8,992 nt of DNA from 2-12-FULL-41-17 sp964562855 (GTDB taxonomy: Bacteria; Patescibacteriota; Microgenomatia; Curtissbacterales; GWA2-41-24), in NCBI GenBank assembly GCA_964562855.1, contig CAZLVB010000031.1, forward strand, positions 1 through 8,992, written 5' to 3'. The notes under the pieces were generated by a model. That model made no database searches and was not told the origin of the DNA. It worked only from the letters and a program-made list of their open reading frames with translations. Shown here piece after piece: positions 1 to 7,202 of the stretch; the first letter of the stretch is position 1, and the number at the start of each line of letters is the position of its first letter. The translations under genes and the position numbers were made by a program.

Positions 1-650
1 CAGCTGCTGCTATGGCCATGGCCAAATTTTCCGGAAGGAAATTATTTACTCATGCAGGTCTAAAAGTACCCAGATACGAGGTGGCAAAGAAGGGAAAGGT
101 AGTCAAAGAAATTAAATTTGGCTGGCCGGTATTCGTCAAACCCTACAATCAGGGCTCATCAGTAGGAGTCAGTATTGCCAAAAACAGTCAGCAGCTGAAG
201 AAATCTTTAAAAGTTGCCTGGCAATATTCGCCGTTGGTTTTGATTGAAGAATATATTGCTGGGACAGAGGTGACATGTCCAATTCTTGGAAACGATGACC
301 CAAAAGCCTTGCCGCTGGTCGAAATTGTGCCCAAAAAAGCCTTTTTCGATTACCAGGCCAAATACAATGAGGAATTGTCTGATGAAATTGTGCCTGCAAG
401 GATCAGCAAATCACAAGCAAAAAAGGCACAAGAGGCGGCTATTCTTGCTTATAAAACTCTTGGCTGCCGAGGCTTCGGTCGCGTTGATATGATTATCAAA
501 GAGAACAAAGTTTATGTGTTAGAAGTCAACACCATTCCTGGTCTTACACCTGTTTCTCTTTTTCCTAAATCAGCCAAAGCGGTTGGTATTTCTTACCCAC
601 AACTCCTTGATCGGATAATCAATTTGAGTTTGCAAGAAACAAACCCATAG
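1..650 (+). CDS. ddl: D-alanine--D-alanine ligase, 5'-partial
   Basis: Ddl is a cytoplasmic ATP-grasp enzyme that joins two D-alanines into the dipeptide later used by MurF. The reading frame is open from base 3 (Ala-Ala-Ala before the first ATG at 12), so that ATG is internal and the true start lies upstream. Compared with E. coli DdlB (about 306 residues), roughly the first 90 residues are missing. Visible motifs are the ATP-binding segment VFVKPYNQGSSVGVS, the hinge and specificity segment LIEEYIAGTEVTCPILGN, FFDYQAKY, LGCRGFGRVDM, and the metal-binding C-terminal motif LEVNTIPGLTPVSLFPK. All are in family order and the C terminus is complete, ending at a TAG. The gene leads into murF with a short gap that holds a promoter. 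The family call is secure. Only the N-terminal substrate-binding domain cannot be judged. Confidence 0.95.
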   Translation, partial: AAAMAMAKFSGRKLFTHAGLKVPRYEVAKKGKVVKEIKFGWPVFVKPYNQGSSVGVSIAKNSQQLKKSLKVAWQYSPLVLIEEYIAGTEVTCPILGNDDPKALPLVEIVPKKAFFDYQAKYNEELSDEIVPARISKSQAKKAQEAAILAYKTLGCRGFGRVDMIIKENKVYVLEVNTIPGLTPVSLFPKSAKAVGISYPQLLDRIINLSLQETNP

Positions 651-651
651 T

Positions 652-680
652 TTGATTTAAGCCGCCTACTTGCATATAAT
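652..680 (+). promoter_or_regulatory. sigma-70-type promoter before murF
   Basis: TTGATT (652-657) and a perfect TATAAT (675-680) are separated by exactly 17 bases, directly after the ddl stop codon. A start of transcription about seven bases past the -10 box would fall near 687, only about four bases before the ATG at 691, so the transcript would be almost leaderless. Prediction from sequence only. Confidence 0.6.
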
Positions 681-690
681 GTATTCTTCT

Positions 691-1893
691 ATGGCAAACC
701 AAAGTCTCTTTGAAGAGGTTAAGGGCTGGAAAAAACCTTTGCACATGTTAAGAGCCCTCCTTGCCAGAAACTATCTTAAAATCCTTCCGAATTTAGAGAT
801 CATCGCAATTACCGGCAGTGTGGGAAAAACTCTAACTCAGAATGCACTGTTTTTTGTTCTTTCCCAAAAATTCAAAACAGTTGTAGGCGAAGAGAATTTA
901 GACCCGACTTTTAGAATTCCCAAAACAATCCTTAGCGCAAAACCCTGGGATCAGAAGCTAATACTCGAGTATGGTGTTGAACACCCGCATGATATGGATT
1001 ATTACCTTAAAATTGCAAAACCCGAAATAGCCGTAGTTACCTTAATTGCGCCTACCCACCTTAAATACTTCAAGAGTATCCAAGGGGTATTTGCGGAAAA
1101 ATCAAAACTTATAAAAGCTGTGCCGCAGAAAGGAACAGTATTTTTAAATAGTCAAGATAAATATCTGAAAAAAATCGGCAAAGAGTTAAAAACAAACGTT
1201 GTTTGGTTCGGGCCAAACGTAAAGGGTCAAGTTAAAATCTCTCACTTTAGCCAATCGCCAAAAGGTTCGTCATTTCGCCTTCACTATAAGTCGCAGAAAG
1301 CTACAGTACACACAAAAATCATCGGAAGACACCAACTTGTGTCTGCCTACATCGCCGCTGCAATGGGCTTATTTTATGGTCTTACTCTAAAACAAATCGC
1401 AAAAGGTCTTTCTCAGACATCTGTTCCATTACACCGCCTGAATACTTTGAATAAGGGGAAGCTTACAATAATTGATGATAGTTACAATTCATCACCGCAG
1501 GCGGTTTTGGAATCTTTAAAAACCCTTATTGAAATTGGTAAAGGTATACAAAAGACCGCCGTTTTAGGGGAAATGAAAGATCTGGGGGATTACGCAAAAG
1601 AAGCGCATCAAAATATTGGCCGAAAGTTTGTAAAAACTTCAATAAACTCCCTAATTACAGTCGGGTTACAAGCCCAAGAAATAGCAAATTCTGCGCGTAA
1701 AGCAGGGTTTAAGGGTCAAATAATTAAAGCAAAAAATACTAAGGAGGCGACATTTGCAATAATTAAAAAGTATCCAAAGAGGAAAATCGTACTTATTAAG
1801 GGTTCAAGGCATGCCCACTTGGAAAGAATTGTCAATGGACTTCTAGGAAGATCAACGGTAATTGACTGCTACCACTGCGGGAGATTGAATTAA
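691..1893 (+). CDS. murF: UDP-MurNAc-tripeptide--D-Ala-D-Ala ligase, lacking the usual N-terminal domain
   Basis: MurF is the cytoplasmic ATP-dependent ligase that adds D-Ala-D-Ala to UDP-MurNAc-tripeptide. Mur ligase motifs appear in order, numbered from the ATG at 691: P-loop ITGSVGKT (about 40-47), the EYG and VTLIAPTHL block, a Lys in VFAEKSK (about 137) at the place of the carbamylated lysine, GRHQLVSAYIAAA, IDDSYNSSPQAV, VLGEMKDLGDYAKEAH and VLIKGSRHAHLE. MurF proteins usually have about 450 residues with the P-loop near residue 105-110. Here only about 40 residues precede it, so the uridine-substrate domain is absent or replaced. The second Thr of the usual GKTTT is Leu. The frame also allows TTG at 670 and ATG at 679, but both overlap the promoter and neither has a ribosome site, so 691 is preferred; this choice is uncertain. 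The C terminus ends in an unusual CYHCG tail. MurF fits better than MurE or MurC by motif and context. Confidence 0.9.
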   Translation: MANQSLFEEVKGWKKPLHMLRALLARNYLKILPNLEIIAITGSVGKTLTQNALFFVLSQKFKTVVGEENLDPTFRIPKTILSAKPWDQKLILEYGVEHPHDMDYYLKIAKPEIAVVTLIAPTHLKYFKSIQGVFAEKSKLIKAVPQKGTVFLNSQDKYLKKIGKELKTNVVWFGPNVKGQVKISHFSQSPKGSSFRLHYKSQKATVHTKIIGRHQLVSAYIAAAMGLFYGLTLKQIAKGLSQTSVPLHRLNTLNKGKLTIIDDSYNSSPQAVLESLKTLIEIGKGIQKTAVLGEMKDLGDYAKEAHQNIGRKFVKTSINSLITVGLQAQEIANSARKAGFKGQIIKAKNTKEATFAIIKKYPKRKIVLIKGSRHAHLERIVNGLLGRSTVIDCYHCGRLN

Positions 1894-1901
1894 ACTTGAT
1901 A

Positions 1902-1929
1902 TATAATAAATAGACACGCTAGTTAATAT
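1902..1929 (+). promoter_or_regulatory. candidate -10 elements before mraY
   Basis: The 45-base gap between murF and mraY holds a perfect TATAAT (1902-1907) and a second, weaker TAATAT (1924-1929) nine bases before the mraY ATG. The first would give a leader of about 25 bases, the second a near-leaderless transcript. No good -35 box lies 16-18 bases upstream of either, so this is an AT-rich candidate only. A weak AAGG (1932-1935) lies three bases from the ATG, too close for a good ribosome site. Confidence 0.35.
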
Positions 1930-1938
1930 TTAAGGCCA

Positions 1939-2970
1939 ATGGCTCAAATTCTGTTTCTTATATTACTTTCCTTCTTTGCAATAAGTATCCTGTTAGTCCC
2001 TTTTATCAACATTCTGTACAAAATAAAGTTCCTGCGTCAAAACCAAAAAACTAGGGATATATTCGAGGTAAGGACCCCAATTTTTGACAGGCTTCACGCT
2101 CATAAAATTGGTACCCCTGTTGGTGGAGGAGCACTCATTATTTTTGTGGTAACAGTTCTTTATTTTGTAGTTGTTAACTCTGCGCCCATTTTCGGTATCG
2201 AGAGAACCTCTGTTTACCCGTTTAAAAAGGAAATCCAAGTGTTGCTTTTTACTTTCTTATCGTTTGCAGCCCTAGGACTCTACGATGATCTTAGAAAAAC
2301 TTTTGGTTTTAAAAAGACTCGGTTTTGGGGACTGCGGTTTCGATATAAATTTTTGGTCCAGTGGATTCTAGCACTTATTATCGCCTCAATTTTATATTGG
2401 GATCTTGGAATAAAAATAGTCAACATCAGATTTGTGGATGTTGTAAATTTAGGAATCTTTTATATTCCTTTTGCTGCCTTTACGATCGTTTCATTTGCAA
2501 ATGCGGTCAATATCTCAGACGGACTTGACGGCCTCGCCACCGGCCTTCTTGTAATCTGCCTTTTTGCATTCCTAGTGATGTCAAGATCGATTTTAGATAC
2601 AACTCTCTCTACTTTTTTGGGTCTATGGATTGGTTCTTTAATCGCCTTTTTATATTTTAATGTCTGGCCGGCACGGGTCTGGTTGGGTGATGTCGGGGTA
2701 TTGTCTTTTGGGGCTACCCTTGCGGTAGTGGGTCTATTAATGGGCAAACCTATCGCGCTAGGAATAATCGGAGGAATGTTTGTGGTAGAGGTTCTTTCTT
2801 CTTTGGTTCAAATTCTTTCCAAAAAAATTAGGGAGAAGAAGATTATGGACGTTGCCCCAATTCATCTCTGGCTTCAGAATAAAGGCTGGGAAGAGCCTAA
2901 AATTGTCTTCAGATTTTGGTTGGCTCAGACAGTTTTTGCCATTCTGGGATTATGGCTCTCGTTTTTTTAA
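1939..2970 (+). CDS. mraY: phospho-N-acetylmuramoyl-pentapeptide-transferase
   Basis: MraY is a polytopic membrane enzyme that transfers phospho-MurNAc-pentapeptide from UDP to undecaprenyl phosphate, giving lipid I. The 343 residues are close to the usual length (about 320-360) and contain around ten hydrophobic segments. Motifs in order are HKIGTPVGGG (family form KxGTPTMGG), the Asp pair in LGLYDDL (D116, D117), NAVNISDGLDGLA (D194, D197), FNVWPARVWLGDVG (D251), and the C-terminal KGWEEPKIVFRFW, which is characteristic of MraY rather than WecA or TagO. The usual HHHFE motif is PIHLWLQ here, so only the first His (H309) remains. The stop TAA is followed at once, and in the same frame, by the ftsW ATG, which suggests translational coupling. 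Context between murF and ftsW supports the call; murD, often located here, is absent. Confidence 0.93.
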   Translation: MAQILFLILLSFFAISILLVPFINILYKIKFLRQNQKTRDIFEVRTPIFDRLHAHKIGTPVGGGALIIFVVTVLYFVVVNSAPIFGIERTSVYPFKKEIQVLLFTFLSFAALGLYDDLRKTFGFKKTRFWGLRFRYKFLVQWILALIIASILYWDLGIKIVNIRFVDVVNLGIFYIPFAAFTIVSFANAVNISDGLDGLATGLLVICLFAFLVMSRSILDTTLSTFLGLWIGSLIAFLYFNVWPARVWLGDVGVLSFGATLAVVGLLMGKPIALGIIGGMFVVEVLSSLVQILSKKIREKKIMDVAPIHLWLQNKGWEEPKIVFRFWLAQTVFAILGLWLSFF

Positions 2971-4086
2971 ATGGAGGATAAAAAATTTGCGCTAAAGGCG
3001 AAAAACAAAATCGACCTTCCTTTTATAACAGCCGCTGTTTTTTTGGTGTTTTTTGGTTTACTGGTTATATACGACGCTACTATTATTACAGCCTATAGAG
3101 ACTTCCAAGACAAATTCTATTATTTTAGGAATCAAGCAGTCTGGGCGTTGCTAGGGTTTGTCGCCCTGATTTTTTTTAGCTTTGTTGATTATCGCAAAGT
3201 TTTGAAAATTTCCTGGTTGATTTTGGCCGTAACGATAATCCTTTTGATACTTGTTTTGATTCCGCAGATAGGGACTTTGGTTTACGGCGCAAGACGCTGG
3301 ATTACAATAGGAAGTTTTAATTTCCAGCCCTCGGAAATTGCCAAACTTTCTTTAATTTTCTATGCAACTGCAATTTTGGCAAAGGTAGAAAAACTGGAAA
3401 TCAGGTTCGTGGACGTGTTAGTCGTCTTCTTTTTACCGCTTTTAGTGGTTATTGGGCTGGTTCTTTTACAGCCGGATTTAGGAACAGCGCTTATTTTAGT
3501 GGCAATTTTGCTTGCGGTCTATTTTATGGGCAAAGCAAGCTTAATGCACTTTGTCGCAATTGTACCGGTGACATTGATGGCGGCAGCAGCAGCTATATTT
3601 TTGGAACCGTACAGAATTGCCCGTCTTAAAACCTTTCTGAATCCAGAGCACGACCCTCTTGGCGCTTCTTATCAGATAAATCAGATACTTTCGGCAATAG
3701 CCTCGGGAGGTTTATTTGGTGTTGGCATCGGCGCCTCCAGAAGCAAATTCGCCTTCATACCGGAGGTCCAAAGCGATGCAATTTTTGCCATAGTCGTTGA
3801 AGAACTGGGTTTCATTGGCGCAATTTTTTTAATCTCGCTTTTTTTGTTTCTGATTTCAAGAGCAATAAACATTGCTAAAAATACAAAAGATCTTTCCGGA
3901 AAGATCTTGGCAATGGGGCTTGTTAGCCTAATTTCAATCCAGGCACTTTTTAATTTAGCTGCCAATGTTGCCCTTGTACCCCTAACAGGGATACCCCTGC
4001 CTTTTATATCCTACGGCGGGTCATCTCTTGTTGTTACCATGATCGCAATCGGTATTTTAGTTAACATCCAAAAGCAAAACTCATGA
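2971..4086 (+). CDS. ftsW: septal peptidoglycan glycosyltransferase FtsW (SEDS family)
   Basis: FtsW is a SEDS-family integral membrane protein that polymerises lipid II into glycan strands at the septum, normally together with a class B penicillin-binding protein. At 371 residues it has typical length and about ten membrane segments, beginning near residue 18. Diagnostic features are YGARRWITIGSFNFQPSEIAKL, QPDLGTAL (D169), YQINQILSAIASGGLFGVGIG, the loop PEVQSDAIFAIVVEELG with the conserved catalytic Asp (D269), and the terminal PLPFISYGGSS (about 343-352). RodA and SpoVE are close paralogues; the position between mraY and murG favours FtsW. The ATG directly follows the mraY stop with no Shine-Dalgarno sequence, so initiation probably depends on ribosomes finishing mraY. 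The last four bases overlap the murG start (ATGA). A perfect 22-base palindrome lies in the coding region near residues 306-313. Confidence 0.92.
   Translation: MEDKKFALKAKNKIDLPFITAAVFLVFFGLLVIYDATIITAYRDFQDKFYYFRNQAVWALLGFVALIFFSFVDYRKVLKISWLILAVTIILLILVLIPQIGTLVYGARRWITIGSFNFQPSEIAKLSLIFYATAILAKVEKLEIRFVDVLVVFFLPLLVVIGLVLLQPDLGTALILVAILLAVYFMGKASLMHFVAIVPVTLMAAAAAIFLEPYRIARLKTFLNPEHDPLGASYQINQILSAIASGGLFGVGIGASRSKFAFIPEVQSDAIFAIVVEELGFIGAIFLISLFLFLISRAINIAKNTKDLSGKILAMGLVSLISIQALFNLAANVALVPLTGIPLPFISYGGSSLVVTMIAIGILVNIQKQNS
3887..3908. repeat. perfect 22-base palindrome inside ftsW
   Basis: The half-site AAGATCTTTCC is followed directly by its exact reverse complement, so 11 of 11 pairs match with no spacer. 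It encodes K-D-L-S-G-K-I in a loop of FtsW. In RNA it could fold as a nine-pair stem with a CCGG loop. No U-tract follows, so it is not a standard terminator. Function unknown. Confidence 0.9.
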
Positions 4087-5192
4087 CAAGCCAAAAAAAA
4101 ATTGTGGTTTGCGGCGGGCATCTGACACCGGCCTTGGCCTTAATAGATGAATTTGAAAAGAAACAAAATGTTCAAATAGTTTTTTTTGGCAGGAAAATCT
4201 CAACTGAAGGCTCAGCAAATTATTCTGCCGAATACCGAACAATTAAGGCCAAAAAAATAAAATTTGTTTCGATAGTAGCCGGTCGAATTCAAAGAAAATT
4301 TACAAAACACACATTAATATCATTTATCAAAATTCCGATAGGATTTATACAAAGCTTCTTATATCTTCTGATCGAAAAACCCAATTTAATTGTCTCGTTC
4401 GGGGGATATCTGTCGACGCCGATAATTTTTACCGGTTGGTTGCTGGGGATTGATTCGGTAGCCCATGAGCAAGCGGCTATCCCCGGTTTCGCAACAAAAA
4501 TTAATTCATTATTTGTAAAAAAATTATTTGTTTCATGGCCACATACCGCCAAATTTTTTGACGACCAAAAAGTAGAAGTTTGCGGAAATTTAATTAGAAA
4601 ATCACTTTTTTTAAAACAGCCGAAATCAAAAGAATTGAAAGATTTCCTGAAAAGCTCAAAAAATTTGATTTTGGTAGCAGGCGGCAACCAGGGCTCTCAC
4701 TTTTTAAATAATTTAATATTCCAGTCTTTATCTATGCTCGGCAACTATTATGTGCTCCACCAGGTGGGAACAGCCAATTTTAGGGGCGATCAGAACAAGG
4801 CTCAACAAATTAAAAATAAAAATTATTTACCGTGCGATTACATAGACCCCGGTGATTTTGGTGCATCTGTAAATTCGGCAAAAATAGTAATTAGCAGATC
4901 TGGTGCAAATACCGTTTGGGAACTGGCACAGTTGGCAAAACCGGCAATACTTGTTCCGCTGCCGGTATCTTCCGGCAATGAACAGCAAGAAAACGCAGGA
5001 ATTTTAGGTCAAGCGGGCGCAGCTAAAGTAGTCAGTCAAAAGGAGCTTACAAGCACAAAGCTGGTCAAATTAATAGAAGATATTTTTCGAAATTATAGAA
5101 AATATATGCAAAAAGCCCAAGATTTCAGAAAACAACTACCCAAGTCTGCGAATGCAAAGCTGTCTGGGTATATTCTGCATTCACTGGGTTAG
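4083..5192 (+). CDS. murG: UDP-GlcNAc:lipid I N-acetylglucosaminyltransferase
   Basis: MurG is a GT28 glycosyltransferase on the inner face of the membrane that converts lipid I to lipid II using UDP-GlcNAc. The 369 residues match the family length. Motifs include an N-terminal VVCGGHLTPALAL (His at 13), SFGGYLSTP, HEQAAIPGFATK (H128-Q130), GNLIRKSL, the second glycine loop VAGGNQGSHFLNN, and the UDP-binding block SRSGANTVWELA (E280 matches the ribose-binding Glu) followed by GNEQQEN and AGAAKVV. The first glycine loop, usually GGTGGH, is shortened by about three residues but keeps the final GGH. The start overlaps the ftsW stop (ATGA) and has no Shine-Dalgarno sequence, so translation is probably coupled to ftsW. 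The stop TAG lies 13 bases before ftsQ. murC and murB, which often follow murG, are not present. Confidence 0.93.
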   Translation: MTSQKKIVVCGGHLTPALALIDEFEKKQNVQIVFFGRKISTEGSANYSAEYRTIKAKKIKFVSIVAGRIQRKFTKHTLISFIKIPIGFIQSFLYLLIEKPNLIVSFGGYLSTPIIFTGWLLGIDSVAHEQAAIPGFATKINSLFVKKLFVSWPHTAKFFDDQKVEVCGNLIRKSLFLKQPKSKELKDFLKSSKNLILVAGGNQGSHFLNNLIFQSLSMLGNYYVLHQVGTANFRGDQNKAQQIKNKNYLPCDYIDPGDFGASVNSAKIVISRSGANTVWELAQLAKPAILVPLPVSSGNEQQENAGILGQAGAAKVVSQKELTSTKLVKLIEDIFRNYRKYMQKAQDFRKQLPKSANAKLSGYILHSLG

Positions 5193-5193
5193 T

Positions 5194-5199
5194 TATACT
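5194..5199 (+). promoter_or_regulatory. candidate -10 box of a leaderless ftsQ promoter
   Basis: TATACT (five of six consensus bases) lies directly after the murG stop, with exactly six bases between it and the ftsQ ATG. The predicted transcription start would coincide with the A of that ATG. No clear -35 box or extended -10 is present. Confidence 0.35.
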
Positions 5200-5205
5200 T
5201 AAGAT

Positions 5206-5886
5206 ATGCCCAGATTGCTAGTATTGGCAGCGCTAGTCACAATAATCCCCTACATTGTCTTTTTCTCCCCTTTCTTAAAAATCAGATCAGTTGAGGTGGC
5301 AGGGGGAAAAATCTGTGTCCCCGCTCAACTTTCACCAAAGGATTTAGACCTATCAGATAAAAATCTGCTAACTCTATCAACTGATAATTTTAAAAAAGCG
5401 CTTCTTGCGAAATACCCATGCCTTAAAGAAATATCCACTAGCATCTCCTTCCCCGCGAAATTAAAACTGCAAGTCCAGGTACAATCGGAAGTCTTAAAGA
5501 TTGCCAATACCGATCTTTTTTTAACGGAAGAGCAGATCGTATCGGATAAAGCTGGCGATTCCCAACTGCCAATATTGTACCCGCTGCAAAATATAAGCCT
5601 AAAAGCCGGAGAAAAGGTTCAGGACGAACTTATTGCACACGCGACAAAATTGACAGTTGAACTTTCAAAATCGGATTTCACGCCTGCTTCTGTTAGAATT
5701 GTCGATCGGGATAGTATTGCCGTTTATAATCATCAGGATTTGGTAGCGATTTTTTCTGCAAAAAAATCGCTAAACGAACAGGTTGACTCTTTACAGTTTG
5801 TTCTATCTAAAGCTAAAATAGATGCTGCCAAAATTGCCAAAATTGACTTACGTTTTGACAAGCCAGTTATTAGCTATCGACAATAG
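5206..5886 (+). CDS. ftsQ: cell division protein FtsQ/DivIB
   Basis: FtsQ/DivIB is a single-pass membrane protein of the divisome that links early and late components. The protein has 226 residues: a very short cytoplasmic tail of about three residues, one membrane segment (about 4-24), then a POTRA-like domain beginning with FLKIRSVEVAGG (about 23-34) and including FKKALLAKYPCLKEI and FPAKLKLQVQVQSEVLKI, followed by a beta domain up to about residue 220. The family is poorly conserved, so the call rests on topology, the POTRA pattern and the position between murG and ftsA. An in-frame TAA at 5200-5202 two codons before the ATG fixes the start at or after 5206. The only two cysteines (C37, C72) are both in the extracytoplasmic POTRA region. 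A long perfect inverted repeat lies near the 3' end of the gene. Confidence 0.85.
   Translation: MPRLLVLAALVTIIPYIVFFSPFLKIRSVEVAGGKICVPAQLSPKDLDLSDKNLLTLSTDNFKKALLAKYPCLKEISTSISFPAKLKLQVQVQSEVLKIANTDLFLTEEQIVSDKAGDSQLPILYPLQNISLKAGEKVQDELIAHATKLTVELSKSDFTPASVRIVDRDSIAVYNHQDLVAIFSAKKSLNEQVDSLQFVLSKAKIDAAKIAKIDLRFDKPVISYRQ
5754..5782. repeat. perfect 12-base inverted repeat inside ftsQ
   Basis: TAGCGATTTTTT (5754-5765) pairs perfectly with AAAAAATCGCTA (5771-5782) around a five-base loop, CTGCA. It lies about 100 bases before the ftsQ stop and about 140 before ftsA. It is not followed by a T-run, so it is not a classical terminator, but as RNA it would be a stable hairpin between the ftsQ and ftsA translation units. 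Confidence 0.9.
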
Positions 5887-5921
5887 AAACTTTTGGTTGC
5901 CCGTGATACCCTTTTATATCT

Positions 5922-7199
5922 ATGTCCAAAGATAAGGTAGTAGTCGGAATTGATATCGGATCTTCTAAAATTACCACAGTCATTGTAACTTGCGAAAATC
6001 CTCAAAATGTAAATATTATCGGCGTGGCCACAGCTTCAAGTAAAGGGCTTCGCAAAGGACAGGTAGTCGATATTGATGAAGCTGTTTCTGCAATAACCCA
6101 GTCAGTGGAAGCCGCGGAACGTATGGCAGGCTATTCTGTCGGCGGTGCTTTTGTTTCCGTTGACGGAACTCACATAGAGTCGCAAAACAGTAAAGGGGTC
6201 GTAGCGATCTCCGACCCTAACGGGGAAATATCAAATGAGGATGTTTTAAGAGTTATCGAGGCGGCTCGTGCAATTTCTCTGCCTTCTTCAAGAGAAATTC
6301 TGCATGTTATCCCTCGTTACTTCGTTGTCGACTCGCAAAGCGGCATCAAAGACCCGCAAGGCATGACCGGAGTCAGGATGGAGGTTGAAACACACATTAT
6401 CACAGGCGCTACAACTGCCCTTCGCAATATTGCCAAATGTATTAGCCAAGTGGGTATTGATGTTGAAGGTATGGTTTTTTCCGGGTTAGCCTCGTCATAC
6501 TCTGTTTTGACCGATACAGAGAAGGAACTTGGAGTAATTTTGGTTGATTTTGGCGGGGGAACATGTGACGTTTGTGTATTTCTGGAAGGTGCACCTGCTT
6601 ATTGTTCAGTCTTACCAATAGGTTCCCGAAACGTTACCAATGATTTGGCAATTGGCTTGCGAATTTCACTTGAATCCGCCGAAAAAATCAAGATGGCTCT
6701 TTCTGCACCTCCCCAAATTGCTGTTGAGGTTACAGAAGGAGGGGAATCAGTCGACAAAAAAGCTTCAGATAGCCTTGACGTTGCCAGCCTTCACCTTGAA
6801 GAAGATTTAAGACTCGTTTCCAAAAAGACTTTAATCGATGGCATAATGAAGCCAAGGCTGCGGGAAATTATTAATATGGTAAAGATTGAACTTCAAAAAT
6901 CAAATCTTGCGGGGCTTACACCATCTGGGGTTGTTTTAACCGGCGGCGGAGCCGCGACCGTTGGCATGCTGGATTTGGCAAAACAGGAATTGGGTATGCC
7001 GGTAAGAATTGGCACCCCTCAAAACATTACCGGTCTTGTAGAAGAAATTTCTTCGCCCGCATACGGTGCCGCAATTGGCCTTGTCCATTACGGCGCCAGC
7101 TACCAACAGGAAGATGTCAGACTGCCTTTAGTTGGCAGAATTGAGATAAAAGGGATTCTAAATCGCACGGTCGGTTTGATAAAATCTTTTCTTCCGTAA
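5922..7199 (+). CDS. ftsA: cell division protein FtsA
   Basis: FtsA is an actin-like ATPase that anchors FtsZ filaments to the cytoplasmic membrane and recruits later division proteins. The 425 residues are typical. Actin-fold motifs are phosphate-1 VVVGIDIGSSKITTVI (about 6-21), phosphate-2 VDFGGGTCD (208-216) and the adenosine motif LTGGGA (339-344). The SHS2/1C region with VDGTHIESQNSKGVVAIS lies between. The C terminus ends in GILNRTVGLIKSFLP, an amphipathic helix matching the membrane-targeting sequence. An in-frame TGA at 5904-5906 and the lack of any other start codon after it fix the ATG at 5922. No Shine-Dalgarno sequence is present; the leader is AT-rich (CTTTTATATCT) with only poor -10 matches. 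The gene lies 35 bases after ftsQ and before ftsZ, the usual ftsQ-ftsA-ftsZ order. Confidence 0.97.
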   Translation: MSKDKVVVGIDIGSSKITTVIVTCENPQNVNIIGVATASSKGLRKGQVVDIDEAVSAITQSVEAAERMAGYSVGGAFVSVDGTHIESQNSKGVVAISDPNGEISNEDVLRVIEAARAISLPSSREILHVIPRYFVVDSQSGIKDPQGMTGVRMEVETHIITGATTALRNIAKCISQVGIDVEGMVFSGLASSYSVLTDTEKELGVILVDFGGGTCDVCVFLEGAPAYCSVLPIGSRNVTNDLAIGLRISLESAEKIKMALSAPPQIAVEVTEGGESVDKKASDSLDVASLHLEEDLRLVSKKTLIDGIMKPRLREIINMVKIELQKSNLAGLTPSGVVLTGGGAATVGMLDLAKQELGMPVRIGTPQNITGLVEEISSPAYGAAIGLVHYGASYQQEDVRLPLVGRIEIKGILNRTVGLIKSFLP

Positions 7200-7202
7200 C
7201 CC

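Noticed and set aside
670..690. TTG at 670 or ATG at 679 as the murF start
   Set aside because: Both overlap the strong TATAAT promoter box and lack a ribosome site; kept only as alternatives.
2962..2970. T7 run at the mraY end as a frameshift site making a MraY-FtsW fusion
   Set aside because: Both shifted frames reach a stop within a few codons, so no fusion would result.
4084..4086. Possible recoding of UGA as glycine, as in some CPR lineages
   Set aside because: The TGA ends FtsW at its natural C terminus, and no conserved frame contains an internal TGA, so the standard code fits.
4289..4687. 132-residue open frame on the minus strand
   Set aside because: It lies wholly antisense to conserved murG motifs and shows no family features.
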